Shown here: one piece after another, positions 42,601-58,500 of the stretch
Layout of the letters: every line of letters begins with the position of its first letter
Numbering within the stretch: position 1 is the first letter of the stretch
From: Lepidurus packardi
Lineage: Eukaryota; Arthropoda; Branchiopoda; Notostraca; Triopsidae
Length of the DNA: 64,000 nucleotides
Direction: 5' to 3'
Assembly (NCBI GenBank): GCA_023053545.1
Contig: JAKZAN010000051.1
Location: 62,001-126,000, forward strand
Translations under genes and position numbers: made by a program
Notes under the pieces: generated by a model
Databases searched by the model: none
What the model was told of the DNA's origin: nothing
The model's input: only the letters and a program-made list of their open reading frames with translations

Positions 42601-45500
42601 CGGTCTGAATTAATTCCGTACGGATTTTATTAAGTTCTTACGGACTGAATTAATTCCTTACGAACTGAATTAATTCCTTACGGACTGAATTAATTCTTTA
42701 CGGACTGAATTAATTCCTTAAAGACTGAATTAATTCCTTATGGACTTAATTAGTTCCGTAAGGAATGAATTAATTAATTACGGACTGAAATAATTCCTTA
42801 CGGACTGAATTAATATCTTACGGACTGAATTAATTCCTTACGGACTGAATTAATTCCTTACGGACTGAATTAATTCCTTACGGACTGAATTAATTCCTTA
42901 CGGACTGAATTTATACCTTACGGACTGAATGAAATCCTTACGGACTGAATTAATTCCTTACGGACTGAATTAATTCCTTACGGACTGAATTAATTCCTTA
43001 CTGACTGAATTAATTCCTTACGGACTGAATTAATTCCTTACGGACTGAATTAATTCCTTACGGACTTAATTAATTCCTTACGGTCTGAATTAATTCCGTA
43101 CGGATTTTATTAATTCCTTACGGACTGAATTAATTCCTTACGAACTGAATTAATTCCTTACGGACTGAATTAATTCTTTACGGACTGAATTAATTCCTTA
43201 TGGACTTAATTAGTTCCGTAAGGAATGAATTAATTAATTACGGACTGAAATAATTCCCTACGGACTGAATAATTAATTACGGACTGAAATAATTCCTTAC
43301 GGACTGAATTAATTCCTTACGGACTGAGTTAATTCCTTACGGACTGAATTAATTTCATACGGACTGAATTAATTCATTACGGACTTAATTAATCGATTAC
43401 GGACTGAATTAATTCCTTACGGACTGAATTAATTCCTTACTGACTGAATTAATTCCTTACGGACTGAATTAATTCCTTACGGACTGAATTAATTTCATAC
43501 GGACTGAATTAATTCCTTACGGACTTAATTAATCGATTACGGACTGAGTTAATTCCTTACGGACTGAATTAATTCCTTAATTAATTCCTTACGGACTGAA
43601 TTATTTTCATACGGACTGAATTAATTCATTACGGACTTAATTAATCGATTACGGACTTAATTAATCCATTACAGACTGAATTAATTAATTACGGACTGAA
43701 TTAATTCCTTACGGACTGAATTAATTCCTTACGGACTGAATTAATTCCTTACGTACTTAATTAATTCCTTACGGTCTGAATTAATTCCGTACGGATTTTA
43801 TTAATTCCTTACGGACTGAATTAATTCCGTACGGATTTTATTAATTCCTTACGGACTGAATAAATTCCTTACGAACTGAATTAATTCCGTACGGATTTTA
43901 TTAATTCCTTACGGACTGAATTTATTCATTACGGACTTAATTAATCCATTACAGACTGAATTAATTCCTTACGGACTGAATTAATTCCTTACGGACTGAA
44001 TTAATACCTTACGGACTGAATTAAATCCTTACGGACTGAATTAATTCCTTACGGACTGAATTAATTCCTTACGGACTGAATTAATTCCTTACTGACTGAA
44101 TTAAATCCTTACTGACTGAATTAATTCCTTACGGACTGAATTAATTCCTTTCGGACTGAATTAATTCCTTACGGACTGAATTAATTCCTTTCGGACTGAA
44201 TTAATTCCTTACGGACTGAATTAATTCCTTACGGACTTAATTAATTCCTTACGTACTTTATTAATTCCTTACGGTCTGAATTAATTCCGTACGGATTTTA
44301 TTAATTCCTTACGGACTGAATTAATTCCGTACGGATTTTATTAATTCCTTACGGACTGAATAAATTCCTTACGAACTGAATTAATTCCGTACGGATTTTA
44401 TTAATTCCTTACGGACTGAATAAATTCCTTACGGACTGAATTAATTCATTACGGACTTAATTAATCGATTACGGACTGAATTAATTCCTTACGTACTGAA
44501 CTTATTCCTTACGGACTGAATTAATTCCTTACGGACTGAATTAATTCCTTACGGACTTAATTAATTCCTTACGGACTGAATTAATACCTGACGGACTGAA
44601 TTAAATCCTTACGGACTGAATTAATTCCTTACGGACTGAATTAATTCCTTACGGACTGAATTAATTCCTTACGGACTGAATTAATTCCTTACTGACTGAA
44701 TTAATTCCTTACGGACTGAATTAATTCCTTACAGACTGAATTAATTCCTTACGGACTGAATTAATTCCTTTCGGACTTAATTAATTCCTTACGTACTTTA
44801 TTAATTCCTTACGGTCTGAATTAATTCCGTACGGATTTTATTAATTCCTTACCGACTGAATAAATTCCTTACGAACTGAATTAATTCCGTACGGATTTTA
44901 TTAATTCCTTACGGACTGAAGAAATTCCTTACGAACTGAATTAATTCCGTACGGATTTTATTAATTCCTTACGGACTGAATTTATTCATTACGGACTTAA
45001 TTAATCCATTACAGACTGAAATAATTCCTTACGGACTGAATTAATTCCTTACGGACTGAATTAATTCCTTACGGACTGAATTAAATCCTTAATTAATTCC
45101 TTACGGACTGAATTAATTCCTTACGGACTGAATTAATACCTTACTGACTGAATTAAATCCTTACGGACTGAATGAATTCCTTACGGACTGAATTAATTAA
45201 TTACGGACTGAATTAATTCCTTACTGACTGAATTAAATCCTTACGGACTGAATTAATTCCTTACGGACTGAATTAGTTCCTTACGGTCTGAATTAATTCC
45301 GTACGGATTTTATTAATTCCTTACGGACTGAATTAATTCATTACGGACTTAATTAATCCATTACGGACTGAATTATTTCCTTATGTACTGAAGTTATTCC
45401 TTACGGACTGAATTAATTCCTTACGTACTGAAATAATTCCTTACGGACTGAATTAATTCCTTACGGACTGAATTAATTCCTTACGGACTGAATTAATTCC

Positions 45501-48500
45501 TTAATTAATTCCTTACGGACTGAATTAATTTCATACGGACTGAATTAATTCATTACGGACTTAATTAATCGATTACGGACTGAATTAATTCCTTACGTAC
45601 TGAACTTATTCCTTACGGACTGAATTAATTCCTTACGGACTGAATTAATTCCTTACGGACTGAATTAATTCCTTACGGACTGAATTAATTCCTTACGGAC
45701 TGAATTAATTCCTTACGGACTGAATTAATACCTTACGGACTGAATGAAATCCTTACGGACTGAATTAATTCCTTACGGACTGAATTAATTCCTTACGGAC
45801 TGAATTAATTCCTTACTGACTGAATTAATTCCTTACGGACTTAATTAATTCCTTACGTACTTAATTAATTCCTTACGGTCTGAATTAATTCCGTACGGAT
45901 TTTATTAATTCCTTACGGACTGAATTAATTCCTTACGAACTGAATTAATTCCTTACGGACTGAATTAATACCTTACGGACTTAATTAATTCCTTACGGAC
46001 AGAATTAATTCCTTACGGACTTAATTAATTCCTTACGGACTTAATTAATTCCTTACGTACTTAATTAATTCCTTACGGTCTGAATTAATTCCGTACGGAT
46101 TTAATTAATTCCTTACGGACTGAATTAATTCCTTACGGACTGAATTAATTTATTATGGACTTAATTAATTCCGTAAGGAATGAATGAATTAATTACGGAC
46201 TGAAATAATTCCTTACGGACTGAATTAATTCCTTACGAACTGAATTAATTCCTTACGGACTGAATTAATTCCTTACTTACTGAATTAATTCCTTACGGAC
46301 TGAATTAGTTCCTTACATACTGAATTAATTCTTTAGGATTTATTGAATTCCTTTCTTACTGAATTAACTACTTACGGACTGAATGAATTCCTTACGGACT
46401 GAATTAATTCCTTACGGAATTAATTAATTCCTTACGGACTGAATTAATTCCTTACGAACTGAATTAATTCCTTACGGACTTAATTAATTCCTTACGGACT
46501 GAATGAATTCCTTACGGACTGAATTAATTCCTTACGGACTGAATTAATTCCTTAATTCCTTAATTAATTCCTTACGGACTGAATTAATTTCATCCGGACT
46601 GAATTAATTCATTACGCACTTAATTAATCCATTACGGACTAAATTATTTCCTTACGTATTGAAGTTATTCCTTACGGACTGAATTAATTCCTTACGGACT
46701 GAATTAATTCCTTACGGACTGAATTAAAACCTTACGGACTTAATTAATTCCTTACGGACTGAATTAATTCTTTACGGATTTAATTAATTCCTTACGGACT
46801 TAATTAATTCCTTACGTACTTAATTAATTCCTTACGGTCTGAATTAATTCCGTACGGATTTAATTAATTCCTTACGGACTGAATTAATTCATTATGGACT
46901 TAATTAATTCCGTAAGGAATGAATGAATTAATTACGGACTGAAATAATTCCTTACGGACTGAATTAATTCCTTACGAACTGAATTAATTCCTTACGGACT
47001 GAATTAATTCCTTACGGACTGAATTAGTTCCTTACGGACTGAATTAATTCTTTAGGATTTATTGAATTCCTTTCTTACAGAATTAACTACTTACGGACTG
47101 AATGAATTCCTTACGGACTGAATTAATTCCTTACGGAATTAATTAATTCCTTACGTACTTAATTAATTCCTTACGGTCTGAATTAATTCCGTACGGATTT
47201 TATTAATTCCTTACGGACTGAATTAATTCCTTACGATCTGAATTAATTCCTTACTGACTGAATTAATTCCTTACGGACTGAATGAATTCCTTACGGACTG
47301 AATGAATTCCTTACGGACTGAATTAATTCCTTACGGACTGAATTAATTCCTTAATTAATTCCTTACGGACTGAATTAATTTCATCCGGACTGAATTAATT
47401 CATTACGCACTTAATTAATCCATTACGGACTGAATTATTTCCTCACGTATTGAAGTTATTCCTTACGGACTGAATTAATTTCATACGGACTGAATTAATT
47501 CATTACGGACTGAATTAATTCATTACGGACTGAATTAATTCCTTACGGACTGAATTAATTCCTTACGGACTTAATTAATTCCTTACGTACTTTATTAATT
47601 CCTTACGGTCTGAATTAATTCCGTACGGATTTTATTAATTCCTTACGGACTGAATTAATTCCGTACGGATTTTATTAATTCCTTACGGACTGAATAAATT
47701 CCTTACGAACTGAATTAATTCCGTACGGATTTTATTAATTCCTTACGGACTGAATAAATTCCTTACGGACTGAATTAATTCATTACGGACTTAATTAATC
47801 GATTACGGACTGAATTAATTCCTTACGTACTGAACTTATTCCTTACGGACTGAATTAATTCCTTACGGACTGAATTAATTCCTTACGGACTGAATTAATT
47901 CCTTACGGACTGAATTAATACCTGACGGACTGAATTAAATCCTTACGGACTGAATTAATTCCTTACGGACTGAATTAATTCCTTACGGACTGAATTAATT
48001 CCTTACGGACTGAATTAATTCCTTACTGACTGAATTAATTCCTTACGGACTGAATTAATTCCTTACAGACTGAATTAATTCCTTACGGACTGAATTAATT
48101 CCGTACGGATTTTATTAATTCCTTACGGACTGAATAAATTCCTTACGAACTGAATTAATTCCGTACGGATTTTATTAATTCCTTACGGACTGAAGAAATT
48201 CCTTACGAACTGAATTAATTCCGTACGGATTTTATTAATTCCTTACGGACTGAATTTATTCATTACGGACTTAATTAATCCATTACAGACTGAAATAATT
48301 CCTTACGGACTGAATTAATTCCTTACGGACTGAATTAATTCCTTACGGACTGAATTAAATCCTTAATTAATTCCTTACGGACTGAATTAATTCCTTACGG
48401 ACTGAATTAATACCTTACTGACTGAATTAAATCCTTACGGACTGAATGAATTCCTTACGGACTGAATTAATTAATTACGGACTGAATTAATTCCTTACTG

Positions 48501-51500
48501 ACTGAATTAAATCCTTACGGACTGAATTAATTCCTTACGGACTGAATTAGTTCCTTACGGTCTGAATTAATTCCGTACGGATTTTATTAATTCCTTACGG
48601 ACTGAATTAATTCATTACGGACTTAATTAATCCATTACGGACTGAATTATTTCCTTATGTACTGAAGTTATTCCTTACGGACTGAATTAATTCCTTACGT
48701 ACTGAAATAATTCCTTACGGACTGAATTAATTCCTTACGGACTGAATTAATTCCTTACGGACTGAATTAATTCCTTAATTAATTCCTTACGGACTGAATT
48801 AATTTCATACGGACTGAATTAATTCATTACGGACTTAATTAATCGATTACGGACTGAATTAATTCCTTACGTACTGAACTTATTCCTTACGGACTGAATT
48901 AATTCCTTACGGACTGAATTAATTCCTTACGGACTGAATTAATTCCTTACGGACTGAATTAATTCCTTACGGACTGAATTAATTCCTTACGGACTGAATT
49001 AATACCTTACGGACTGAATGAAATCCTTACGGACTGAATTAATTCCTTACGGACTGAATTAATTCCTTACGGACTGAATTAATTCCTTACGGACTGAATT
49101 AGTTCCTTACGGACTGAATTAATTCTTTAGGATTTATTGAATTCCTTTCTTACAGAATTAACTACTTACGGACTGAATGAATTCCTTACGGACTGAATTA
49201 ATTCCTTACGGAATTAATTAATTCCTTACGTACTTAATTAATTCCTTACGGTCTGAATTAATTCCGTACGGATTTTATTAATTCCTTACGGACTGAATTA
49301 ATTCCTTACGATCTGAATTAATTCCTTACTGACTGAATTAATTCCTTACGGACTGAATGAATTCCTTACGGACTGAATTAATTCCTTACGGACTGAATTA
49401 ATTCCTTAATTAATTCCTTACGGACTGAATTAATTTCATCCGGACTGAATTAATTCATTACGCACTTAATTAATCCATTACGGACTGAATTATTTCCTCA
49501 CGTATTGAAGTTATTCCTTACGGACTGAATTAATTTCATACGGACTGAATTAATTCATTACGGACTGAATTAATTCATTACGGACTGAATTAATTCCTTA
49601 CGGACTGAATTAATTCCTTACGGACTTAATTAATTCCTTACGTACTTTATTAATTCCTTACGGTCTGAATTAATTCCGTACGGATTTTATTAATTCCTTA
49701 CGGACTGAATTAATTCCGTACGGATTTTATTAATTCCTTACGGACTGAATAAATTCCTTACGAACTGAATTAATTCCGTACGGATTTTATTAATTCCTTA
49801 CGGACTGAATAAATTCCTTACGGACTGAATTAATTCATTACGGACTTAATTAATCGATTACGGACTGAATTAATTCCTTACGTACTGAACTTATTCCTTA
49901 CGGACTGAATTAATTCCTTACGGACTGAATTAATTCCTTACGGACTGAATTAATTCCTTACGGACTGAATTAATACCTGACGGACTGAATTAAATCCTTA
50001 CGGACTGAATTAATTCCTTACGGACTGAATTAATTCCTTACGGACTGAATTAATTCCTTACGGACTGAATTAATTCCTTACTGACTGAATTAATTCCTTA
50101 CGGACTGAATTAATTCCGTACGGATTTTATTAATTCCTTACGGACTGAATAAATTCCTTACGAACTGAATTAATTCCGTACGGATTTTATTAATTCCTTA
50201 CGGACTGAAGAAATTCCTTACGAACTGAATTAATTCCGTACGGATTTTATTAATTCCTTACGGACTGAATTTATTCATTACGGACTTAATTAATCCATTA
50301 CAGACTGAAATAATTCCTTACGGACTGAATTAATTCCTTACGGACTGAATTAATTCCTTACGGACTGAATTAAATCCTTAATTAATTCCTTACGGACTGA
50401 ATTAATTCCTTACGGACTGAATTAATACCTTACTGACTGAATTAAATCCTTACGGACTGAATGAATTCCTTACGGACTGAATTAATTAATTACGGACTGA
50501 ATTAATTCCTTACTGACTGAATTAAATCCTTACGGACTGAATTAATTCCTTACGGACTGAATTAGTTCCTTACGGTCTGAATTAATTCCGTACGGATTTT
50601 ATTAATTCCTTACGGACTGAATAAATTCCTTACGAACTGAATTAATTCCGTACGGATTTTATTAATTCCTTACGGACTGAAGAAATTCCTTACGAACTGA
50701 ATTAATTCCGTACGGATTTTATTAATTCCTTACGGACTGAATTTATTCATTACGGACTTAATTAATCCATTACAGACTGAAATAATTCCTTACGGACTGA
50801 ATTAATTCCTTACGGACTGAATTAATTCCTTACGGACTGAATTAAATCCTTAATTAATTCCTTACGGACTGAATTAATTCCTTACGGACTGAATTAATAC
50901 CTTACTGAATGAATTAAATCCTTACGGACTGAATGAATTCCTTACGGACTGAATTAATTAATTACGGACTGAATTAATTCCTTACTGACTGAATTAAATC
51001 CTTACGGACTGAATTAATTCCTTACGGACTGAATTAGTTCCTTACGGACTGAATTAATTCCTTACTGACTGAATTAAATCCTTACGGACTGAATTAATTC
51101 CTTACGGACTGAATTAATTCCTTACGGACTGAATTAATTCCTTAATTAATTCCTTACGGACTGAATTAATTTCATACGGACTGAATTAATTCATTACGGA
51201 CTTAATTAATCGATTACGGACTGAATTAATTCCTTACGTACTGAACTTATTCCTTACGGACTGAATTAATTCCTTACGGACTGAATTAATTCCTTACGGA
51301 CTGAATTAATTCCTTACGGACTGAATTAATTCCTTACGGACTGAATTAGTTCCTTACGGACTGAATTAATTCTTTAGGATTTATTGAATTCCTTTCTTAC
51401 AGAATTAACTACTTACGGACTGAATGAATTCCTTACGGACTGAATTAATTCCTTACGGAATTAATTAATTCCTTACGGTCTGAATTAATTCCGTACGGAT

Positions 51501-54500
51501 TTTATTAATTCCTTACGGACTGAATTAATTCCTTACGATCTGAATTAATTCCTTACTGACTGAATTAATTCCTTACGGACTGAATGAATTCCTTACGGAC
51601 TGAATTAATTCCTTACGGACTGAATTAATTCCTTAATTAATTCCTTACGGACTGAATTAATTTCATCCGGACTGAATTAATTCATTACGCACTTAATTAA
51701 TCCATTACGGACTGAATTATTTCCTCACGTATTGAAGTTATTCCTTACGGACTGAATTAATTTCATACGGACTGAATTAATTCATTACGGACTGAATTAA
51801 TTCATTACGGACTGAATTAATTCCTTACGGACTGAATTAATTCCTTACGGACTTAATTAATTCCTTACGTACTTTATTAATTCCTTACGGTCTGAATTAA
51901 TTCCGTACGGATTTTATTAATTCCTTACGGACTGAATTAATTCCGTACGGATTTTATTAATTCCTTACGGACTGAATAAATTCCTTACGAACTGAATTAA
52001 TTCCGTACGGATTTTATTAATTCCTTACGGACTGAATAAATTCCTTACGGACTGAATTAATTCATTACGGACTTAATTAATCGATTACGGACTGAATTAA
52101 TTCCTTACGTACTGAACTTATTCCTTACGGACTGAATTAATTCCTTACGGACTGAATTAATTCCTTACGGACTGAATTAATTCCTTACGGACTGAATTAA
52201 TACCTTACGGACTGAATTAAATCCTTACGGACTGAATTAATTCCTTACGGACTGAATTAATTCCTTACGGACTGAATTAATTCCTTACGGACTGAATTAA
52301 TTCCTTACTGACTGAATTAATTCCTTACGGACTGAATTAATTCCTTACAGACTGAATTAATTCCTTACGGACTGAATTAATTCCGTACGGATTTTATTAA
52401 TTCCTTACGGACTGAATAAATTCCTTACGAACTGAATTAATTCCGTACGGATTTTATTAATTCCTTACGGACTGAAGAAATTCCTTACGAACTGAATTAA
52501 TTCCGTACGGATTTTATTAATTCCTTACGGACTGAATTTATTCATTACGGACTTAATTAATCCATTACAGACTGAAATAATTCCTTACGGACTGAATTAA
52601 TTCCTTACGGACTGAATTAATTCCTTACGGACTGAATTAAATCCTTAATTAATTCCTTACGGACTGAATTAATTCCTTACGGACTGAATTAATACCTTAC
52701 TGACTGAATTAAATCCTTACGGACTGAATGAATTCCTTACGGACTGAATTAATTAATTACGGACTGAATTAATTCCTTACTGACTGAATTAAATCCTTAC
52801 GGACTGAATTAATTCCTTACGGACTGAATTAGTTCCTTACGGTCTGAATTAATTCCGTACGGATTTTATTAATTCCTTACGGACTGAATAAATTCCTTAC
52901 GAACTGAATTAATTCCGTACGGATTTTATTAATTCCTTACGGACTGAAGAAATTCCTTACGAACTGAATTAATTCCGTACGGATTTTATTAATTCCTTAC
53001 GGACTGAATTTATTCATTACGGACTTAATTAATCCATTACAGACTGAAATAATTCCTTACGGACTGAATTAATTCCTTACGGACTGAATTAATTCCTTAC
53101 GGACTGAATTAAATCCTTAATTAATTCCTTACGGACTGAATTAATTCCTTACGGACTGAATTAATACCTTACTGACTGAATTAAATCCTTACGGACTGAA
53201 TGAATTCCTTACGGACTGAATTAATTAATTACGGACTGAATTAATTCCTTACTGACTGAATTAAATCCTTACGGACTGAATTAATTCCTTACGGACTGAA
53301 TTAGTTCCTTACGGACTGAATTAATTCCTTACTGACTGAATTAAATCCTTACGGACTGAATTAATTCCTTACGGACTGAATTAATTCCTTACGGACTGAA
53401 TTAATTCCTTAATTAATTCCTTACGGACTGAATTAATTTCATACGGACTGAATTAATTCATTACGGACTTAATTAATCGATTACGGACTGAATTAATTCC
53501 TTACGTACTGAACTTATTCCTTACGGACTGAATTAATTCCTTACGGACTGAATTAATTCCTTACGGACTGAATTAATTCCTTACGGACTGAATTAATTCC
53601 TTACGGACTGAATTAATTCCTTACGGACTGAATTAATACCTTACGGACTGAATGAAATCCTTACGGACTGAATTAATTCCTTACGGACTGAATTAATTCC
53701 TTACGGACTGAATTAATTCCTTACTGACTGAATTAATTCCTTACGGACTTAATTAATTCCTTACGTACTTAATTAATTCCTTACGGTCTGAATTAATTCC
53801 GTACGGATTTTATTAATTCCTTACGGACTGAATTAATTCCTTACGAACTGAATTAATTCCTTACGGACCGAATTAATACCTTACGGACTTAATTAATTCC
53901 TTACGAACTGAATTAATTCCTTACGGACTTAATTAATTCCTTACGGACTTAATTAATTCCTTACGTACTTAATTAATTCCTTACGGTCTGAATTAATTCC
54001 GTACGGATTTAATTAATTCCTTACGGACTGAATTAATTCCTTACGGACTGAATTAATTTATTATGGACTTAATTAATTCCGTAAGGAATGAATGAATTAA
54101 TTACGGACTGAAATAATTCCTTACGGACTGAATTAATTCCTTACGAACTGAATTAATTCCTTACGGACTGAATTAATTCCTTACGGACTGAATTAATTCC
54201 TTACGGACTGAATTAGTTCCTTACATACTGAATTAATTCTTTAGGATTTATTGAATTCCTTTCTTACTGAATTAACTACTTACGGACTGAATGAATTCCT
54301 TACGGACTGAATTAATTCCTTACGGAATTAATTAATTCCTTACGGACTGAATTAATTCCTTACGAACTGAATTAATTCCTTACGGACTTAATTAATTCCT
54401 TACGGACTGAATGAATTCCTTACGGACTGAATTAATTCCTTACGGACTGAATTAATTCCTTAATTCCTTAATTAATTCCTTACGGACTGAATTAATTTCA

Positions 54501-55300
54501 TCCGGACTGAATTAATTCATTACGCACTTAATTAATCCATTACGGACTAAATTATTTCCTTACGTATTGAAGTTATTCCTTACGGACTGAATTAATTCCT
54601 TACGGACTGAATTAATTCCTTACGGACTGAATTAAAACCTTACGGACTGAATTAATTCTTTACGGATTTAATTAATTCCTTACGGACTTAATTAATTCCT
54701 TACGTACTTAATTAATTCCTTACGGTCTGAATTAATTCCGTACGGATTAAATTAATTCCTTACGGACTGAATTAATTCATTATGGACTTAATTAATTCCG
54801 TAAGGAATGAATGAATTAATTACGGACTGAAATAATTCCTTACGGACTGAATTAATTCCTTACGAACTGAATTAATTCCTTACGGACTGAATTAATTCCT
54901 TACGGACTGAATTAATTCCTTACGGACTGAATTAGTTCCTTACGGACTGAATTAATTCTTTAGGATTTATTGAATTCCTTTCTTACTGAATTAACTACTT
55001 ACGGACTGAATGAATTCCTTACGGACTTAATTAATTCCTTACGGAATTAATTAATTCCTTACGTACTTAATTAATTCCTTACGGTCTGAATTAATTCCGT
55101 ACGGATTTTATTAATTCCTTACGGACTGAATTAATTCCTTACGATCTGAATTAATTCCTTACTGACTGAATTAATTCCTTACGGACTGAATGAATTCCTT
55201 ACGGACTGAATTAATTCCTTACGGACTGAATTAATTCCTTAATTAATTCCTTACGGACTGAATTAATTTCATCCGGACTGAATTAATTCATTACGCACTT
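45501..55300 (+). repeat. Segment pair 7,908 bp apart flanking an HOR
   Basis: About 45,500-47,400 matches about 53,410-55,300. The TTAATTAATT landmark (45,501 and 53,409) and the TTTAGGATTTATT marker (46,332 and 54,240; then 47,051 and 54,959) all keep an offset of 7,908. A private TTACATACTGAATT monomer precedes the first marker in both. The right copy lost one monomer near 54,640 and gained one near 54,900, so the total stays the same. Between them sit the 2.1-2.2-kb HOR units, suggesting that amplification expanded the interior after or during duplication of the flank. Confidence 0.85.
47051..53400 (+). repeat. 2.1-2.2-kb HOR, three units, with nested 472-bp duplication
   Basis: Units begin at the markers 47,051, 49,126 and 51,373 (lengths 2,075 and 2,247; the third is open-ended). 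All three share CTTTCTTACAGAATTAAC, whereas the other right-arm markers have TTACTGAATTAAC. They also share CCTCACGTATTGAAG, TTACGTACTTTATT and repeated CCGTACGGATTTTATT. Units 2 and 3 each carry an additional 472-bp tandem duplication (GAATAAATTCCTTACGAACTG at 50,151 and 50,623; 52,418 and 52,890) that unit 1 lacks, so units 2 and 3 share a more recent ancestor. A related unit with the same TTACGTACTTTATT block starts near 44,220. Confidence 0.88.
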
Positions 55301-55559
55301 AATTAATCCATTACGGACTGAATTATTTCCTCACGTATTGAAGTTATTCCTTACGGACTGAATTAATTTCATACGGACTGAATTAATTCATTACGGACTG
55401 AATTAATTCATTACGGACTTAATTAATTCCTTACGTACTTAATTAATTCCTTACGGTCTGAATTAATTCCGTTCGGATTTTATTAATTCCTTACGGACTG
55501 AATTAATTCCTTACTTACTGAATTAATTCCTTACGGACTGAATTAATTCCTTACGGACT

Positions 55560-58500
55560 GAATTAATTCCTTACGGACTGAATTAATTCCTTAATTAATT
55601 CCTTAATTCCTTAATTAATTCCTTAATTAATTGCTTACGGACTGAATTAATTTCATCCGGACTGAATTAATTCATTACGCACTTAATTAATCCATTACGG
55701 ACTAAATTATTTCCTTACGTATTGAAGTTATTCCTTACGGACTGAATTAATTCCTTACGGACTGAATTAATTCCTTACGGACTGAATTAATACCTTACGG
55801 ACTTAATTATTTCCTTACGGACTGAATTAATTCTTTACGGACTTAATTAATTCCTTACGGTCTTAATTAATTCCTTACGTACTTAATTAATTCCTTACGG
55901 TCTGAATTAATTCCGTACGGATTTAATTAATTCCTTTCGGACTGAATTAATTCCTTACGGACTGAATTAATTCATTATGGACTTAATTAATTCCGTAAGG
56001 AATGAATGAATTAATTACGGACTGAAATAATTCCTTACGGACTGAATTAATTCCTTACGAACTGAATTAATTCCTTACGGACTGAATTAATTCCTTACGG
56101 ACTGAATTAATTCCTTACGGACTGAATTAGTTCCTTACGGACTGAATTAATTCTTTAGGATTTATTGAATTCCTTTCTTACTGAATTAACTACTTACGGA
56201 CTGAATGAATTCCTTACGGACTGAATTAATTCCTTACGGAATTAATTAATTCCTTACGGACTGAATTAATTCCTTACGAACTGAATTAATTCCTTACTGA
56301 CTGAATTAATTCCTTACGGACTGAATGAATTCCTTACGGACTGAATTAATTCCTTACGGACTGAATTAATTCCTTAATTCCTTAATTAATTCCTTACGGA
56401 CTGAATTAATTTCATCCGGACTGAATTAATTCATTACGCACTTAATTAATCCATTACGGACTAAATTATTTCCTTACGTATTGAAGTTATTCCTTACGGA
56501 CTGAATTAATTCCTTACGGATTGAATTAATTCCTTACGGACTGAATTAAAACCTTACGGACTTAATTAATTCCTTACGGACTGAATTAATTCTTTACGGA
56601 TTTAATTAATTCCTTACGGACTTAATTAATTCCTTACGTACTTAATTAATTCCTTACGGTCTGAATTAATTCCGTACGGATTTAATTAATTCCTTACGGA
56701 CTGAATTAATTCATTATGGACTTAATTAATTCCGTAAGGAATGAATGAATTAATTACGGACTGAAATAATTCCTTACGGACTGGATTAATTCCTTACGAA
56801 CTGAACTAATTCCTTACGGACTGAATTAATTCCTTACGGACTGAATTAATTCCTTACGGACTGAATTAGTTCCTTACGGACTGAATTAATTCTTTAGGAT
56901 TTATTGAATTCCTTTCTTACTGAATTAACTACTTACGGACTGAATGAATTCCTTACGGACTGAATTAATTCCTTACGGAATTAATTAATTCCTTACGTAC
57001 TTAATTAATTCCTTACGGTCTGAATTAATTCCGTACGGATTTTATTAATTCCTTACGGACTGAATTAATTCCTTACTGACTGAATTAATTCCTTACGGAC
57101 TGAATTAATTCCTTACGGACTGAATTAATTCCTTACGGACTGAATTAATTCCTTAATTCCTTAATTAATTCCTTAATTCCTTAATTAATTCCTTACGGAC
57201 TGAATTAATTTCATCCGGACTGAATTAATTCATTACGCACTTCATTAATCCATTACGGACTAAATTATTTCCTTACGTATTGAAGTTATTCCTTACGGAC
57301 TGAATTAATTCCTTACGGACTGAATTAATTCCTTACGGACTGAATTAATACCTTACGGACTTAATTAATTCCTTACGGACTGAATTAATTCTTTACGGAC
57401 TTAATTAATTCCTTACGGACTTAATTAATTTCTTACGTACTTAATTAATTCCTTACGGTCTGAATTAATTCCGTACGGATTTTATTAATTCCTTACGGAC
57501 TGAATTAATTCCTTACGATCTGAATTAATTCCTTACTGACTGAATTAATTCCTTACGGACTGAATGAATTCCTTACGGACTGAATTAATTCCTTACGGAC
57601 TGAATTAATTCCTTAATTAATTCCTTACGGACTGAATTAATTTCATCCGGACTGAATTAATTCATTACGCACTTAATTAATCCATTACGGACTGAATTAT
57701 TTCCTCACGTATTGAAGTTATTCCTTACGGACTGAATTAATTTCATACGGACTGAATTAATTCATTACGGACTGAATTAATTCATTACGGACTTAATTAA
57801 TTCCTTACGTACTTAATTAATTCCTTACGGTCTGAATTAATTCCGTTCGGATTTTATTAATTCCTTACGGACTGAATTAATTCCTTACTGACTGAATTAA
57901 TTCCTTACGGACTGAATTAATTCCTTACGGACTGAATTAATTCCTTACGGACTGAATTAATTCCTTAATTCCTTAATTAATTCCTTAATTCCTTAATTAA
58001 TTCCTTACGGACTGAATTAATTTCATCCGGACTGAATTAATTCATTACGCACTTCATTAATCCATTACGGACTAAATTATTTCCTTACGTATTGAAGTTA
58101 TTCCTTACGGACTGAATTAATTCCTTACGGACTGAATTAATTCCTTACGGACTGAATTAATACCTTACGGACTTAATTAATTCCTTACGGACTGAATTAA
58201 TTCTTTACGGACTTAATTAATTCCTTACGGACTTAATTAATTTCTTACGTACTTAATTAATTCCTTACGGTCTGAATTAATTCCGTACGGATTTAATTAA
58301 TTCCTTACGGACTGAATTAATTCCTTACGGACTGAATTAATTCATTATGGACTTAATTAATTCCGTAAGGAATGAATGAATTAATTACGGACTGAAATAA
58401 TTCCTTACGGACTGAATTAATTCCTTACGCACTGAATTAATTCCTTACGGACTGAATTAATTCCTTACGGACTGAATTAATTCCTTAGGGACTGAATTAG

